Shown: positions 39,433 through 53,300 of the stretch, piece after piece
How the letters are laid out: each line of letters opens with the position of its first letter
Numbering within the stretch: position 1 is the first letter of the stretch
NCBI GenBank assembly: GCA_015499995.1
Contig: JADNRV010000026.1
Coordinates: forward strand, 248,001-312,000
From: Flammula alnicola
Lineage: Eukaryota > Basidiomycota > Agaricomycetes > Agaricales > Strophariaceae
Direction of reading: 5' to 3'
Length of the DNA stretch: 64,000 nt
Notes under the pieces: model-generated
Told to the model about the DNA's origin: nothing
Databases searched by the model: none
What the model saw: the letters and a program-made list of their open reading frames with translations, nothing else
Position numbers and translations under genes: made by a program

Positions 39433-41092
39433 ATGTCTTCAGCACCTCCGCCCGGCAACCCTCCGTCAAATCCAGAAAAGAAAGAAGATACACCAGCTCC
39501 AGATGCCTCAGCCCCTACAGAGGCGGTGGCTGCCATGGACGAAACGCCCGATGTCCCACCCGAGGAGACGTGGGACGACATTCCAGAGGATATCCTGAAT
39601 CTCAGCACAGACGAAATCCTGACAAGAGCGCGACTTATTGATAACGACATTAAGGCGGGTACCTCATCCTTGTGTTAGTTACCGAAGGCTCACGGATCGC
39701 ACTTTAGGTCATGAGGTCAGAAACACTGCGGCTACAGCACGAGCAAAGCGTTATGAAAGAGAAGATTCGGGACAACGGGGAGAAGATCAAGCAGAATAAA
39801 GTCCTGCCGTATCTTGTGGGCAATGTCGTCGAGGTCAATGCATCGCCTTTGACTGCTTGACCGTGGATTACTCATATCTATCTGCCTGCAGATTTTGGAT
39901 GTTGACCCAGAAGTCGAAGAGGATGGCGCAAATCAGGATCTTGACTCGATGCGCAAGGGGAAATGCGCTGTTATCAAAACTTCAACACGCCAAACTGTCT
40001 TCCTTCCCTTGATTGGCCTCGTACCTGCGGAGAAGCTCGCTCCAGGCGACCTCATTGGTGTTAACAAGGATTCTTATCTTGTCCTCGACATGCTACCAGC
40101 AGAGTTCGACTCTCGTGTCAAGGCTATGGAGGTCGATGAACGGCCAACGGAGACATACACAGATATTGGTGGTTTGGAGAAACAAATCGAGGAACTGGTC
40201 GAGGCGATCGTGCTGCCAATGGAACAGGCTGACAAATTCAAGACTATTGGCATCAAGCCACCCAAGGGTTGTTTGATGTATGGTCCCCCTGGTAAGCGGG
40301 CTATTTTTACTTTGGCCTTACGAGATGCTTACCAGTGTTATTTGACAGGTACTGGAAAGACGCTCCTCGCCCGTGCATGTGCCGCATCGACGAAAGCATG
40401 TTACTTGAAGTTGGCTGGTCCTTCTCTGGTGCAGATGTTTATTGGTGACGGTGCCAAACTTGTTCGAGATGCGTTTGCCTTGGCTAAAGAGAAAGCTCCT
40501 GCGATCATCTTCATCGACGAACTTGACGCAATTGGCACAAAACGATTCGACTCCGACAAAAGTGGTGATCGTGAAGTGCAGCGGACGATGCTGGAACTCC
40601 TGAACCAGCTGGATGGCTTCGGCAGTGACGAACGGATTAAGGTATGCTCCAAAGCCAATAAATGATGGATGAGATTGACAATAGCTTTTGGCATAATTAG
40701 GTTATTGCAGCGACTAACCGAATCGATATCCTGGATCCCGCTTTGCTGCGTTCTGGTCGTCTGGATCGTAAAATCGAATTCCCGCTGCCGAATGAAACAG
40801 CACGAGCTCGCATTCTCCAGATCCATTCTCGCAAGATGTCAACGTCAAATGATGTCAACTACGAAGAATTGGCCAGGAGTACGGATGAATTCAACGGTGC
40901 GCAACTAAAGGCTGTCTGTGTCGAAGCTGGTATGATCGCTCTGAGGGAGGGGGCTACTAAATTGAGTCACGAGCATTTCTTGAGTGGTATTTCGGAAGGT
41001 ACGTGGTCAGCTGTCGCCTATTAACCATTGTACTAACGCTCATTTCGTCAGTTCAAAGCAAGAAGAAGAATAATCTCATGTATTTCGCTTAG
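39433..41092 (+). CDS. RPT5: 26S proteasome regulatory ATPase Rpt5
   Basis: AAA ATPase of the 19S base ring that unfolds substrates for the 20S proteasome. Six exons (39433-39654, 39708-39833, 39892-40291, 40349-40641, 40701-40998, 41052-41092) give 459 residues. Order: a Pro/Ala-rich acidic N-terminus; a coiled coil ([19 protein letters not shown]); the OB domain ([20 protein letters not shown]); the Walker A GPPGTGKT split by an intron; the pore loop with [19 protein letters not shown]; Walker [12 protein letters not shown]; and the second region of homology with [14 protein letters not shown]. The C-terminus is NLMYFA, a variant of the HbYX gate-opening tail in which the penultimate Tyr is Phe. 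The first intron needs a GC donor (AAG/GCGGGT) to keep IKVMRSE in frame. Confidence 0.96.
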
Positions 41093-41959
41093 AACTTCTT
41101 ACGGGTTGGCTTGTTCTTATATTTTATTATCATTGTCTTGTCTGGGAGTGATGATCCATGCTCTTCGACATCTTTACAGCGTGTGAAGCTATTCTCCATT
41201 TGCCTATCAGAGGACTTCCATATCCTATCCTGGCGGAATAAATGGGGTTGTCGACAGAAGTATCGCTACGCCGTGGTACGCGAGGATACATAAAATCAGA
41301 CTGCGCCATGATGGATTTTCCTGCGCTGGACAAGGCAGTATTTTTGGCTGGGAAGTTGGAACAGCCACGAAGACTTGACATGATGATCAGGTGTAAAAGC
41401 ACATTCTGCCACGTTTTCCTGTTTATTTAACGGCGAACTCACATAATTATTCTCAAAATCTCACTCCACCAAGCGTCCTTGCGGCTTTTTGAAAGAATAC
41501 CTACAGATTCCGATTCGATCTTGTCGGTCGTGAGTGTATTTGCTCGAGAGAAATTAATTGAGAAAGAAAGAAAGCATCCGTGGAAACTGACGGTAATATT
41601 GTGGGAGATAGGAGATGGAAAACAAGAAAATGGGGGAGCATATAAGGCGGGGAGAGCTAATCGGAGACAGTTGTGATGAGAACAGGGACAATCCTGATTT
41701 GGGGTTTGGAGCGACACGCGATCCTTCTGAGTTTGGTGCATCTTTGCCTCTGACAGCCAGCTGTGCGATGCATGAGATCGTCGGGCCACGGAGAAGCAGA
41801 GAAAGTAACTACATGAACGTTCTCTCTAATCCCATCCGACTCGTCTCTCTCTCCCACACACCATGTCCTTCCCCCCACCCCACAACCACCACCATTGACA
41901 CTAATACTGCGGGAGTCGGATAGGAACTTATTCTGACCATTAACCTTACCGTTCTGTTC
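41093..41959. other. Intergenic, no gene seen
   Basis: About 870 bp between the RPT5 stop and the next start. Short open frames on both strands show no recognised motif. A purine-rich stretch lies at about 41555-41660 and a pyrimidine-rich one at about 41845-41880, the latter plausibly part of the F-box gene promoter. Confidence 0.45.
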
Positions 41960-43755
41960 ATGTCTTCGGTCATTGTGCGTCCTTTACATTCTCCCGCTTT
42001 CTCTGCTTGAACTTCCTTATCCCGACACTCCCGCCATCAGGTTAGAAATATGCTCTTTCCAAACTTACTTCACAGTGCGTTGTCAGCTCCGCGCTCTTCT
42101 TCACGGGAAGAACACCCCATGGCCAGGTGGCATCGCCCCACAGGCATTCATTCGTTGCCCGTCGAACTCCTCACTTGGATCTTTGTTCTAGGCGCAGGTT
42201 TCGATTATCCTTACACAGACTCCCCTTCCTGCTCAAAACAGATCAGGAATACAACCCCCCAACCTCTTCCAATTTCCAAGTACTCGTATCTCACGTTTGC
42301 CGCCATTGGCGCCAAGTTGCCTTGCGTACGCAATCACTTTGGACAACCCTCCATTTCCGAGAAAAAGCACATATACCTCGTGCAAAGGAATATCTTTCAC
42401 GCTGCTCAACATCCAACTATTCATTTGATATCCTCATCGATACAGTCGCAATCGAGGATCATATCCCAGGAATCACATTGTACAAGGAGGAACTCAATAC
42501 CATATTTGGTATTATCATACCCTTCGTCTGCCGTTGGCGCACTTTTCACCTCAAAATTTGTGACAACGAATGCAAACCCGCCGCAAGGCGATACTTAGGT
42601 AGTTGCGGGCCTGCTCCAAATCTCGAAACTTTGCAATTATACCATTTCGAGGACTACCGCACAACGCAGAGACTCTATTTGGCCACACACAAACCCCCGG
42701 TGACTATTTTCGGCAACAACCTCCCTCGCTTGAAGAACATTTCTTTGATTGGGGTCAATTTACCATGGGATCAAAGTCCCTACCTCCGCAATTTACACAA
42801 CCTCGAATTGGCGTTACACTTGGACAACGTTCGTCCTCCATATCAGTGGTGGGGTCGTATGTTGCGTTCAAGCCCGGAAATGAAGACTCTCTGCCTACAT
42901 TACTCTGGTCCAAAAGAAGCCACAGGCGTTCCATTACTGGCCTGGTCAAGCAGCGACGATAAAATTCGCCTGGAGCAACTTCAGCAGCTCAGTTTGACGG
43001 ACCTCGATCCAGACTATCTCTGCAATTTGATAGAACGTCTTCACATTCCAAGTTTGCGGGAGTTGACGCTGGATCTACGAGAACAAGATTTTACGCCCTT
43101 CATCGAGTTCTTGACTTCCCCGCCTGAATATACTTCTTCCGAACTTGCGACCAACGCATCGTCCCCAATTTCTGCAACTCCGTCATTCACGTATGATTCT
43201 ACTGAACTTCCCATTCCTTGTCTCGGTAAACTGGAAGTTTTGGTGATCCGTGGATTAGAATGCAGCTTCAAGCACTGGGCTGCGCTACTACGAGCAACTC
43301 AGGGCTTACGGATACTTGACGTCGCCTTTTCCAAGACTTCTGCCGGGTTTTGGAAAATCTTTACCCAAGAAGGCGAAACCTCTTCAGTCAACAGTCAATT
43401 GGAACAAACGCCAAGGGTTCTGAATTCCACTGGTCGCCGGATACCCTCGACATTGTTGCCGCGTCTGGAAGTCTTCAAGTTGAGCGGTGTGTCGGGCAAG
43501 GATATTATTTCAGCTCTCCACCATAGGCATCGGTCTCCCAGGCAATGTGGTCGACCATCGGAAAAATGGATTGTCAAATGGAGTGAGCGGAGGAGAAGCA
43601 AGGATCCTGACCTGGATGCACTGGTCGATAAAGGATACTGGATTTCGAGAGCGGGCAGCGCAGACACCAGAGTCATCATAGAAACATTTGACGAGGAAGT
43701 CGAAGAAGTCGATGATGAAAATGTAGACACTAATGACGAGGACGACTTGGAATAG
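41960..43755 (+). CDS. F-box protein, Agaricomycete-type LRR
   Basis: Probable SCF ubiquitin ligase adaptor. The F-box begins with GIHSLPVELLTWIFVLGA, followed after a short variable loop by VLVSHVCRHWRQVALRTQSL and WTTLHF, the layout typical of Agaricomycete F-box families. A long Leu-rich region follows (PNLETLQLYHF, LPRLKNISLIGVNLPW, LRNLHNLELAL, LQQLSLTDLDPDYL, LRELTLDLRE). The protein ends in an acidic tail at TAG 43753-43755. The N-terminal F-box and the rest are in different frames; one missing C in the run at 42222-42225 explains this. The start is uncertain: an ATG at 41960 joined by an intron to about 42041, or in-frame ATGs at 42049 or 42119. Substrate unknown. Confidence 0.8.
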
Positions 43756-44393
43756 GGCTCAAATCTGCGGGAGGGTGGGTACCGTCAGCAGGAAACCCAC
43801 TGTCGCCGCAGATTGGTGTCGGTGAGATCCCGTCGTTCAGAATTACATTGCCTTTCCAATGGATCGTGTCCCTGTTCCTCGTGGTGGACGCCCTGCCGGT
43901 GTCATTTTTAAATGCAAATCCATCGCGACTCCGGTCGCAGTCGTAGAGCAAACGCTCTTGTTACATACTTATCAGATATTGGGATGTATCGTCTTTTTGG
44001 GGCAGTCGATGCTTGTATATAGGCTGGAGTTTGATCAGGCTGCGTGTACATGTACTATAGAAAATTATTATTGGGATATCAGTAAACGGAATTGCATTCA
44101 AATTGCATTACAGTTCTTCAACATTACATACGTCATCGTTTTTGCGCGGCTAGCGGCCCGGAATTAGATAAGATTTACTGTCGGATGTCACAAAAAAGTC
44201 CGTCACGGTGCGGTTGCAAAAGTTTTGCGAAGCCGTCCTACTTCTCCTTAGCTTCAACCCTTGTGTTCGAGCATACCGACGGTAAGTTATCCATTTTCCG
44301 GGGGAGGGTTCAAGCTTACAATTATGTTTTAGAACATTAAAAGTTCATAGAAACACTGTCTTCATGCTCTGCTAGTTTTCCTCTACATTCGAA
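43756..44393. other. Intergenic, no gene seen
   Basis: About 640 bp between the second F-box gene and MDN1. A/T-rich, with short open frames only. It should contain the F-box 3' UTR and the MDN1 promoter. Confidence 0.5.
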
Positions 44394-47300
44394 ATGACTT
44401 TCGCCAGTGCTATTCATGACCCACTTGCGATCAACTTGCGCCGCCAAACCACAACTTTACTGTCTTATATCCAGCCGGATACTATCACTATGATGCCTTA
44501 AATAACGCCTCTACGACGCGTCAGCTACTCGCAACTCTCTCCTCGCTTTTGGCGGCCCCGGCATTTACCCAACTCGTTGCAACATTGTTTCGACCAATCT
44601 TGATAGATTTATGTGCTAGATGGTTAGAGAGTGAAAATGATGTAGAAGAGCATCTTGTTGCCTTGTGCCATCTATTGGAAGTTCACGAAGAACTTTTCCC
44701 GTGCGTGATCCTTACTTCTGCTTCGATCAGAGATTTTTGACTTTTTTCTGTTCAGTGTCCTAAATCAATTGCTACTCAAATACTATGAAAACGGACCTCT
44801 TTCATTTGTCATAGGAACACTTTCCCCCATTTCGATCGACGTAAAACGACTCCAACGACTCCTGCTTGCCTATTACAGAATTTTGCAAGCCAATCGCGCA
44901 CTCCCTCGCCACTTACTATGGTCACTAGAACCTCTATCCAAACTGATTTGGACACCCCATCTTGATAACGGTGTGCGTTTGCTTGCCATCCGATGTTATT
45001 CGTTGCAGAGTGGAATGGGAGAAGAAGAGAGATGTAAGATAGAACGCGAAGTCCTTGGTGAACCTTGTGGGGTGGATTGCCAGCTTAACTATGGCCAAGG
45101 TGTTGATGGGACAGAGAAGGATGTGGATGGGTGGATTATGCCAGTTGTCGAGCTGAAGAGAGTGCAGGAGGAGCGAGATAGGATTGTCACCGAGAAGACG
45201 GACTATTTTTCTCGCGAGGAGACAGAAAATACACCATCACTAGAAGATACTGATTTAAGGTTCGTTGCTTTTATCCTGGGTCATAAATAATTCGCTGACG
45301 AAATTGCAGCCCCTTGGTCTCTAACGTTCACGGCGTGCTGCTTCTGCGATCTTCGCCGGCTTCCTCCATTAATTCATCTCTCATTCCATTACCATCATCA
45401 ATCGAAGCCCTTCGACAACTAGCCCTGGACGTATCGTCGCACCTTCCAACGCTTCTCACATCTGCCCCATCTGCGGGAAAGGCATTACTCCTCACGCATC
45501 TTTCCGCCCTCCTCTACCCCGACAACCGAAACCAGATTGTTACCATCCATCTCGCAGACACCTCACTCGATCCACGGGCGCTTCTAGGTTCCTATGTATC
45601 CTCCACTGTACACCCTGGAACTTTCGATTGGAAGGAAGGCGTTCTGGTTCGATCCATGCGTGAAGGAAAATGGGTAGTCTTCGAGGACATTGACAGAGGA
45701 AGCAGTGAGGTCCTTGGGGTTATCAAACCTCTTGTCGAGTCCCTGGGCCTTGGAAAGTGGATTGGAGGCCGCGCTCAACTGAATGTCCCAGGTCGAGGAA
45801 CGGTCATCGCGCATAACGACTTTATGCTCTTTGCTACAAGGTCATTACTCCCTGCTAGGAATGGCTCGTTCCATTCTCCCAATTTCTTTGGATCGCACAA
45901 ATTTTCGGAAGTCATTATCCAGTCGCCATCTATTGACGAGTTGCGCAGCATCGTGAACGTAAAATTCGCGCGGTTGGCTGGAGGTGCTGGAGAGGCTGCC
46001 ATCAACCTCTGGAACTCGGTCGTAAACCTTGGATCAAGAGTCTCCGGTCGCGACGTCGGCATACGGGAGTTGCTGAAGTTCTGTCAGCGTGTCGATAACC
46101 TTCTCCCTTCCTCCTATCAACCAATGGACATAGACTCGGACCATGCACGGACTGCAAGATTTGCTGAAATATTTCCGAATCCGTCACTCCGGGAAGATAT
46201 GTACCTCGAGGCTCGCGACATCTTTTTCGGCGCTGGAACCCTCACGGCCTCTACTCGTGCCCACTTGAAGGCAGTTGCACAAGTCATCGGTGACGAACTT
46301 GGCCTTGATTCTGATAGGCAACAATGGGTCCTAGAAGGGAAAGTTTCTGAATTCGATGTAGAGAAGGATGCCAACGGTCGAACGTGGCCGTTCGCTTAGG
46401 ACGGACCCGCCTTCCCGCTCGTTCAACCAAGGTCGATTTTTCACCCTCACCAGCACGCCCTTTTTCTATGCACAAACCTGCCGTCTTGCTTCTTTCACGA
46501 ATTGCAAGTGCTATCGCACATGGAGAACCAGTGCTATTGACAGGAGAGACTGGACTGGAAAGACTAGGTTGTCTCACACCTCGCTTCGCTCTTGCATCGA
46601 CCACTTGTTTCGCTCAACCTTTCGCATCAAACAGAATCATCAGACTCATCGGAGGCCTCAAGCCAATCGATGCCGTATACCCGCATCAGCGCTGCAAGAA
46701 AAGTTTGTTGGACTTTTTGGTGCAACTTTCAGCAGGAGGAAAAAGAGAAGTTTGAAATAGAAGTGCGGAAGGCTGTCGATGAGTGCAAGTGGAAGCGAGC
46801 GGTTGGTTTATGGAAAGAGAGCGTCAGGCTGCCATGGAGCGATAAAGGCCAGGCAAACGGAGGATGATCGGTAAGTGAAATCTTTTCTTCTTCTATCCTC
46901 TACTTAAAATTTCATTTTAGCTCCGTTCGCTCTCCACTGCTTGATGAAGGTCCAAGAAAGCGTCGCAGGACGGAGCGCGTTGAGCCAAAGTCGTCTGAGC
47001 ATGGATGGACAACCTTCCTGCACGAGGTAGAAGAGTTTGAGGTGCAACACGTGCATGGAAAGGGCAAGTTCGCATTTGGATTTGTGGAAGGGCCCTTAAT
47101 CAAGCTCTGAGATCTGGTGATTGGTAAGACCCAACTAAAACTTCATAGTAGCCTCAACTCATTTTTTTTTTGTTAAGGGTCCTCTTGGATGAAGTCAATC
47201 TTGCCAGTTCGGAGACATTGGAATGTATATCTGGTCTTCTGCATGGCCCTACTGCATCCATAACGTTAACCGAACATGGGTCTTTGGAACCTGTTCCTCG

Positions 47301-50300
47301 TCATCCTGATTTCCGCCTGTTTGCCTGCATGAATCCAGCCACCGACGTCGGAAAGAAGGATCTTCCTCCACCCATACGTTCCCGGTTTACCGAGATAGAT
47401 GTCCCACCTCCTGATGCCGACAAAGAAACGCTGCTAAGCATTATCTCGCAATAATTGGACACATCGCAGTCGGCGACAGAAGGATCATCATGGATGTGGC
47501 AGATTTCTATACCGCAGTCAAGCAGGTCGCAGACAGTAGACAAATCGTTGATGGAGCAAATCACCGGCCCCACTTCAGTATGCGCACTTTGGTTCGCGCT
47601 CTAACATTCGCAGCCGACACAGCCAGCGCGTACAGTTTACGTCGATCAGTTTGGGAGGGTTGCCTCATGGCATTTACGATGGTTCTCGATGCAGCAAGCG
47701 CTGAACTTGTGACGTCTCTAGCGCGGAAACACCTACTTTCAGGGGTTCGCAACCCTCGGTCCGTGCTAGCAAGGGATCCTGCAGTTCCGACAGAAGGCAC
47801 ATATATCAAATTTGGTCCTTTCTACCTGGAGAAGGGACCCCTTCAGGAGGATTACCCGAGGACTACGTCATGACGCCTTCCGTGGAACAAAAACTCATCG
47901 ACTTGTCACGTATCATTCTAACCCGACGATTCCCTGTTCTAATTGAAGGACCCACTTCCAGCGGCAAGACGAGCTCTATTGAATATCTTGCGAAACGCAC
48001 TGGTCATCGTTTTGTACGCATCAACAATCACGAACATACAGATATTCAAGAGTATCTTGGTTCATATATATCTGACCCCTCGACGGGTAAACTTGTATTC
48101 AAGGATGGTTTGTTGGTTCAAGCCCTGCGCTATGGCCATTGGATCGTTCTCGACGAGCTAAACCTGGCTCCTACCGATGTCCTAGAAGCCCTCAATCGTT
48201 TGCTTGATGACAATCGTGAGCTCGTGGTTCCAGAAACACATGAAGTCGTTCGCCCTCATCCTCACTTCATGCTTTTTGCCACGCAAAATCCCCCTGGGGT
48301 ATACGGCGGCAGAAAGGTGCTATCTCGTGCATTTCGCAACAGGTTCTTGGAGGTTCATTTTGAAGATGTTCCGCAAACCGAGCTGGAGACAATTCTTTGC
48401 CAAAGATGTCAAATAGCTCCATCTTACGCGAAACGGATCGTGGCCGTTTTCCATGAACTTCAGAAACGTAGACAAATGGGCCGAGTCTTCGAAAGTAGGC
48501 AGGGATTTGCTACGTTACGCGACCTTTTTCGGTGGGCTGGGCGCGATGCAGTTGGATATCAAGAACTCGCTGACAATGGTTATATGCTGCTGGCTGAGCG
48601 CACACGTCGAGCAGAGGACAAACTAGTGGTTCGGGAGGTTATTGAAACGGTGATGGGTGTCAGGATCGATGAAGACGCGATGTATGATCTCTTCAAGCCA
48701 GACCTTGATATTCAGTCAGTCCTCGGACGTCCGCTTCCCAGAACATCTTCAGTCATCTGGACAAGAGCGATGCAACGGCTTTATACCTTAGTATGTCGAG
48801 GCCTGAAGTTCAACGAACCCATTCTTTTGGTCGGCGAGACGGGCTCCGGAAAGACGTCCGTTTGCCAGGTGTTCGCAGAATCTTCGTCGCAGCGTTTGTT
48901 AGCTCTCAATTGCCATCAAAACACAGAAACCGCTGACCTCATAGGCGGACTTCGACCCGTCAGGAATCGAAGCGCCTTGCAGGCCGAAATTATGCGAGAC
49001 GCTTCCCTGGTCCTCAAGGATGTGGGCATAGATGTCCCTGCTACAATACATGCATTGGGTACGACTCTTTCCTCCATCTTGGAAAGCCATCACCACCTTG
49101 ATCAGGATACTCGGACTCGCCTGGAAGAAATTCGATCCGAGTGCTACGGCTGCATTCGATTTTTGAATGGCATGATGGCCCTTTAATTGAAGCTATGCAC
49201 AACGGAGACGTCTTCCTGTTGGACGAAATTTCGCTTGCAGACGACTCCGTCCTTGAACGTCTTAACAGTGTCCTTGAGCCTGGCCGTTCAATCGTCCTTG
49301 CGGAACGCGGCGGAACCGATTCCAAACAACCAGCCATTCATGCGTCAGAAAATTTCAAACTCATCGCGACTATGAATCCTGGGGGCGATTATGGCAAGAA
49401 AGAATTGTCGCCAGCACTTCGTAACAGATTTACTGAAATTTGGGTCCCCCCTGTGGATGAACGCAACGACCTTGAGTTAATTGTCGGTAGTCTATGGCGT
49501 GACAGCTCTCTGCGGCGTTATACCTCATCTGTGTTGGATTTTGTCGAATGGTTGTGCGTCCGCGTGGGAGATCGTTCGTTAATGAGCCTTCGAGATATCT
49601 TGGTGCGTGGTGTTACATCGATTACGTCATTCGTCAAGTGTTTAACATTATATTTTTTATTATGAAGGCTTGGGTCATCTTACAAACTCGGCCTATAACC
49701 CAGCAAAGATCGATGGAATCCTTGGGGAAGAATTGTTCGTAAGTTAAAGTTAAAGTTGTCTGGTGCCTCATATTTTTGCTCAACGACATTGGCAGCACCA
49801 TGCAGCTCACATGACCTATCTAGATGGGTTGAGCTCTCTCCCTCAGTTGGCGGGGTATTCTCGAGATGCTTTAGATCGTCTCAAAACGGATGCGTTGTCG
49901 AAGCTCCAGGAACTCATGCCTTTGATGGAGCCCCTGGGTTCGACTGTTCCTGTCATGATCCCGCAAAATTCGTTCAGCTTGGTTCCTTTGCGATCGACAA
50001 AGGCGGAGGCAAAAGAAGTCCTTCCTTGCAGTCGTTTAATTTTGCTGCTCCGACAACACTGAATAACGCTATGCGCGTGATCAGGGGCTGCCAAGTTTCA
50101 AAACCTATTCTATTGGAAGGCAGTCCTGGGGTCGGAAAGACAAGCTTAATCACCGCTCTTGCCAATCTTTCTGGACACGAATTATGTCGCATCAATTTAT
50201 CTGATCAAACAGATTTGATCGATTTATTCGGCTCTGACCTACCTGTAGAGGGCGGAAGCGCCGGGGAATTCGCATGGAAAGATGCCGAATTCCTCAAGGC

Positions 50301-53300
50301 TTTGCAGGAGGGGCATTGGGTCCTTCTTGATGAGATGAATTTAGCGCCCCAGGCCGTTCTTGAAGGACTAAACGCCATCCTGGATCACCGTGGGACAGTA
50401 TACATACCCGAACTCAATCGTTCATTCAAGCGTCACCCATCATTCCGCATCTTTGCTGCTCAGAATCCTCTCCACCAAGGGGGCGGCCGCAAAGGTCTTC
50501 CGAAGTCATTTATCAATCGATTCACGAAAGTTTACATCGACGAACTTACTCCAAGCGACTTGTATACAGTCTGTTCGCACATCTTCCCTGATATCGAAGA
50601 GGCTACACTCCGTGCGATGATTTCTTTCAACATCCAGTTGAACGACCGTATCACTGTGCAGCGTACTTTCGCGCAGGATGGCTCTCCTTGGGAGTTTAAT
50701 TTGCGAGATGTCATTCGCTGGGGGACATTATGTTCCTCTTCCATATCCCACCGTCAACCTCAAGCTTTTCTTCAAGGCGTTTATCTCCACAGGTTTCGGA
50801 ACCCCCAAGACCGCAGGTCTGCACGCGCCGTATTCAACGAAGCTTTCTCTACATCAACTCAAAACTTGGAGGATGTACCCCCTTGGACAATATCGGCCTC
50901 TGAACTTCAGTTTGGACACTTCGGAACTGCAAGACAAAATATGGCCCCACTTTCTCGTCCACGCCGTATCCTGAAAATGCAGCTATCGGCATTGGAGTCC
51001 CTCGGAGATTGTGTTTCACAGTCGTGGCTGGCCATTCTGACAGGACCACGAAATAGCGGGAAGACAGACATAGTCCGCACATTGGCAGACTTCACAGGAA
51101 ATCCTTTATGGGAAGTATCCGTGAACAGCGCCACCGATACAACGGACATTTTGGGAAGCTTCGAGCAGGTTGATGCACGGAGGCGCCTGACCGCTATACT
51201 TGATGAAATGATAGACCTCTTGGAACTCGACCTTCGTTCGATTGTTGGTTCAAAGGTATCGCCTACCTCTCACAACCAGGCTCGCGCACTACGCATTTCG
51301 TGCGAAAGGGTATCTACCCATAATCTCCCAAATTTCATTGAACAAATGACATCCCTTATTTCCGCTGTGGTCTCATCAGGGTCGACCTCGAAGATACGTT
51401 ACCAAGAGATCCAGTCATCAATAGAAACACTCTCGTCTTCGCTTTCGAGTGTAGGTCAGTTCGAGTGGGTGGATGGGCCTCTTGTCAACGCCATGAAATC
51501 TGGACAATGGATATTGCTAGATGGAGCCAACCTTTGCGGAGCCTCTGTTCTTGATCGGTTGAATTCATTATGCGAATCCGGTGGATCCCTCACCCTCACC
51601 GAAAGAGGCATTGTGGATGGTAAGGTACAGCTAATAAAACCTCACCCCAACTTCAGGCTGTTCATGTCGGTCGATCCTCACTATGGAGAACTCTCCCGGG
51701 CGATGCGCAATCGAGGCATTGAAATTGCTCTTTTATCCACCCCACTCGCAGACGATCTCAATATCCTTCGAGATCATTACCGCTTGCCTTTGTCATATCC
51801 GTCGTCCTATGCAAGCATGAATATGCAAGGAACGATATTTGATGCTGCAAGACGAGGTTTAATTGACCATGGATACTCCAAAGCAGCTCAACATTCATCA
51901 ACCGGTCGCTGCCTCGACCAGGACTCAGCCCTTTCCAGCTTGCTTGATCAAGTCCAAGTCTTCTGTTCCCGTCATTGCCGATGGTTAATGAATCCTCTTG
52001 GCTTTCGTTCCTCTCGCGAAGTCTTGCACCTGGATATATGCCTCATGCCAACCGGTATATCACTATTCAGTCGCACCGATACAGCGGTTCGACGATACTT
52101 CTTGATTTTATGAACGAATTTCCAACAAAAGACCTGAGCGCGGCGCTTGAAACATTCAGACAAGCATATACCCTTCATAGACGACTTTCACCCGCTTTCA
52201 TTCTACCGCAGGTACGTAGATTCATTATCATGGAAGAATCATGGACTAACATTCCCTCTTCGGTCTAGCCGATGTATTTCTACTGGACTGACAGGCTTAT
52301 ACCGAGGCTTCTGTTGAAGCTGACATCCTCATCCCGCGTTCTGTTGTTTTTGAAATATTGAACCTTAGCTCCGCTTTGTTTATTTGTCAGCATCAAGGTT
52401 CGCTTGCCCTCACGGACGAGAAGATCCCGCTGAAAGAAAAAGATCGACGCGTTCGCAAGGCCGTTATCGACCTTCATAAGGCAATACTTGAGATTGGTCT
52501 GGACATATTGAAATCGTCTTCAAATTCTGTTTCAAGCCTGGTGAGTTTTCTGCGATAATTGCACCTTAAAACAAGGATCGACGACTGACTGGCGATTTAG
52601 ATTTCTACCAAGCTGGCGTCGAGAATTCTCAACTTTACCATTTATCTCAAGAAGGCACTTAATTCGTCTTCATACGATTTTTCTGCCCTGCACGCTATTT
52701 CCAATGGCTCCTCAACACTCTCGAAAACTGCCCCCCTGCATTCACACTTGTATTGGAGCATGCGAAAGTCCTTCATGACATTATATCCCTTTCAACGGGT
52801 CTTGGATTATTTGCGATCTGGTCCAAACTTTATCTCAATGAGTTGCAGCCAACTCTCCGCCAGACTATAACTCGGACAGAACTGTTGGCTTCCTCTCTCA
52901 TGAGTTCGCCCAATTCATTTGGTATGCCTTGAACCTCCCTCTAACATTTCCGAGGCCAACTAACCCTTTCAATAGCTATACGTCTTCAGTCCTTTACTGT
53001 GATGAGTATGGAATCGTTGCCGTCTATACTCAGGTCCCAAAAGGTTTTCCCACTATTGGATGTGAGGACCGCACTCGATGAAGTATGTTCCCCCGTAATA
53101 CACTAGTCGTACCATACTTACGATCTCGTCAGTGTTTAACTGCCAACGCCGCGGAAACACCTGTAGAAAGACCGACTCTTATTGACTCTCGCTCGATAAT
53201 TCTTGAACTCAATGCTCTCGCATTCTCCTCAACAAATTACGGCTCACCCGTTAGTACCCTAGTCTTCGTGGCCTTTCAATTTTTTTTACCCATTCGCAGC

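Noticed and set aside
42050..42598. Separate 182-residue gene in the other frame at the start of the second F-box gene
   Set aside because: Its first part is the true F-box N-terminus and the rest is out-of-frame noise after the apparent missing C near 42223, so it is one gene, not two.
46284..46760. Several overlapping frames suggesting that MDN1 is split into separate genes
   Set aside because: Each switch of frame falls at a conserved midasin motif, such as GETG(T)GKT, and is repaired by one base. A single gene is the simpler reading.
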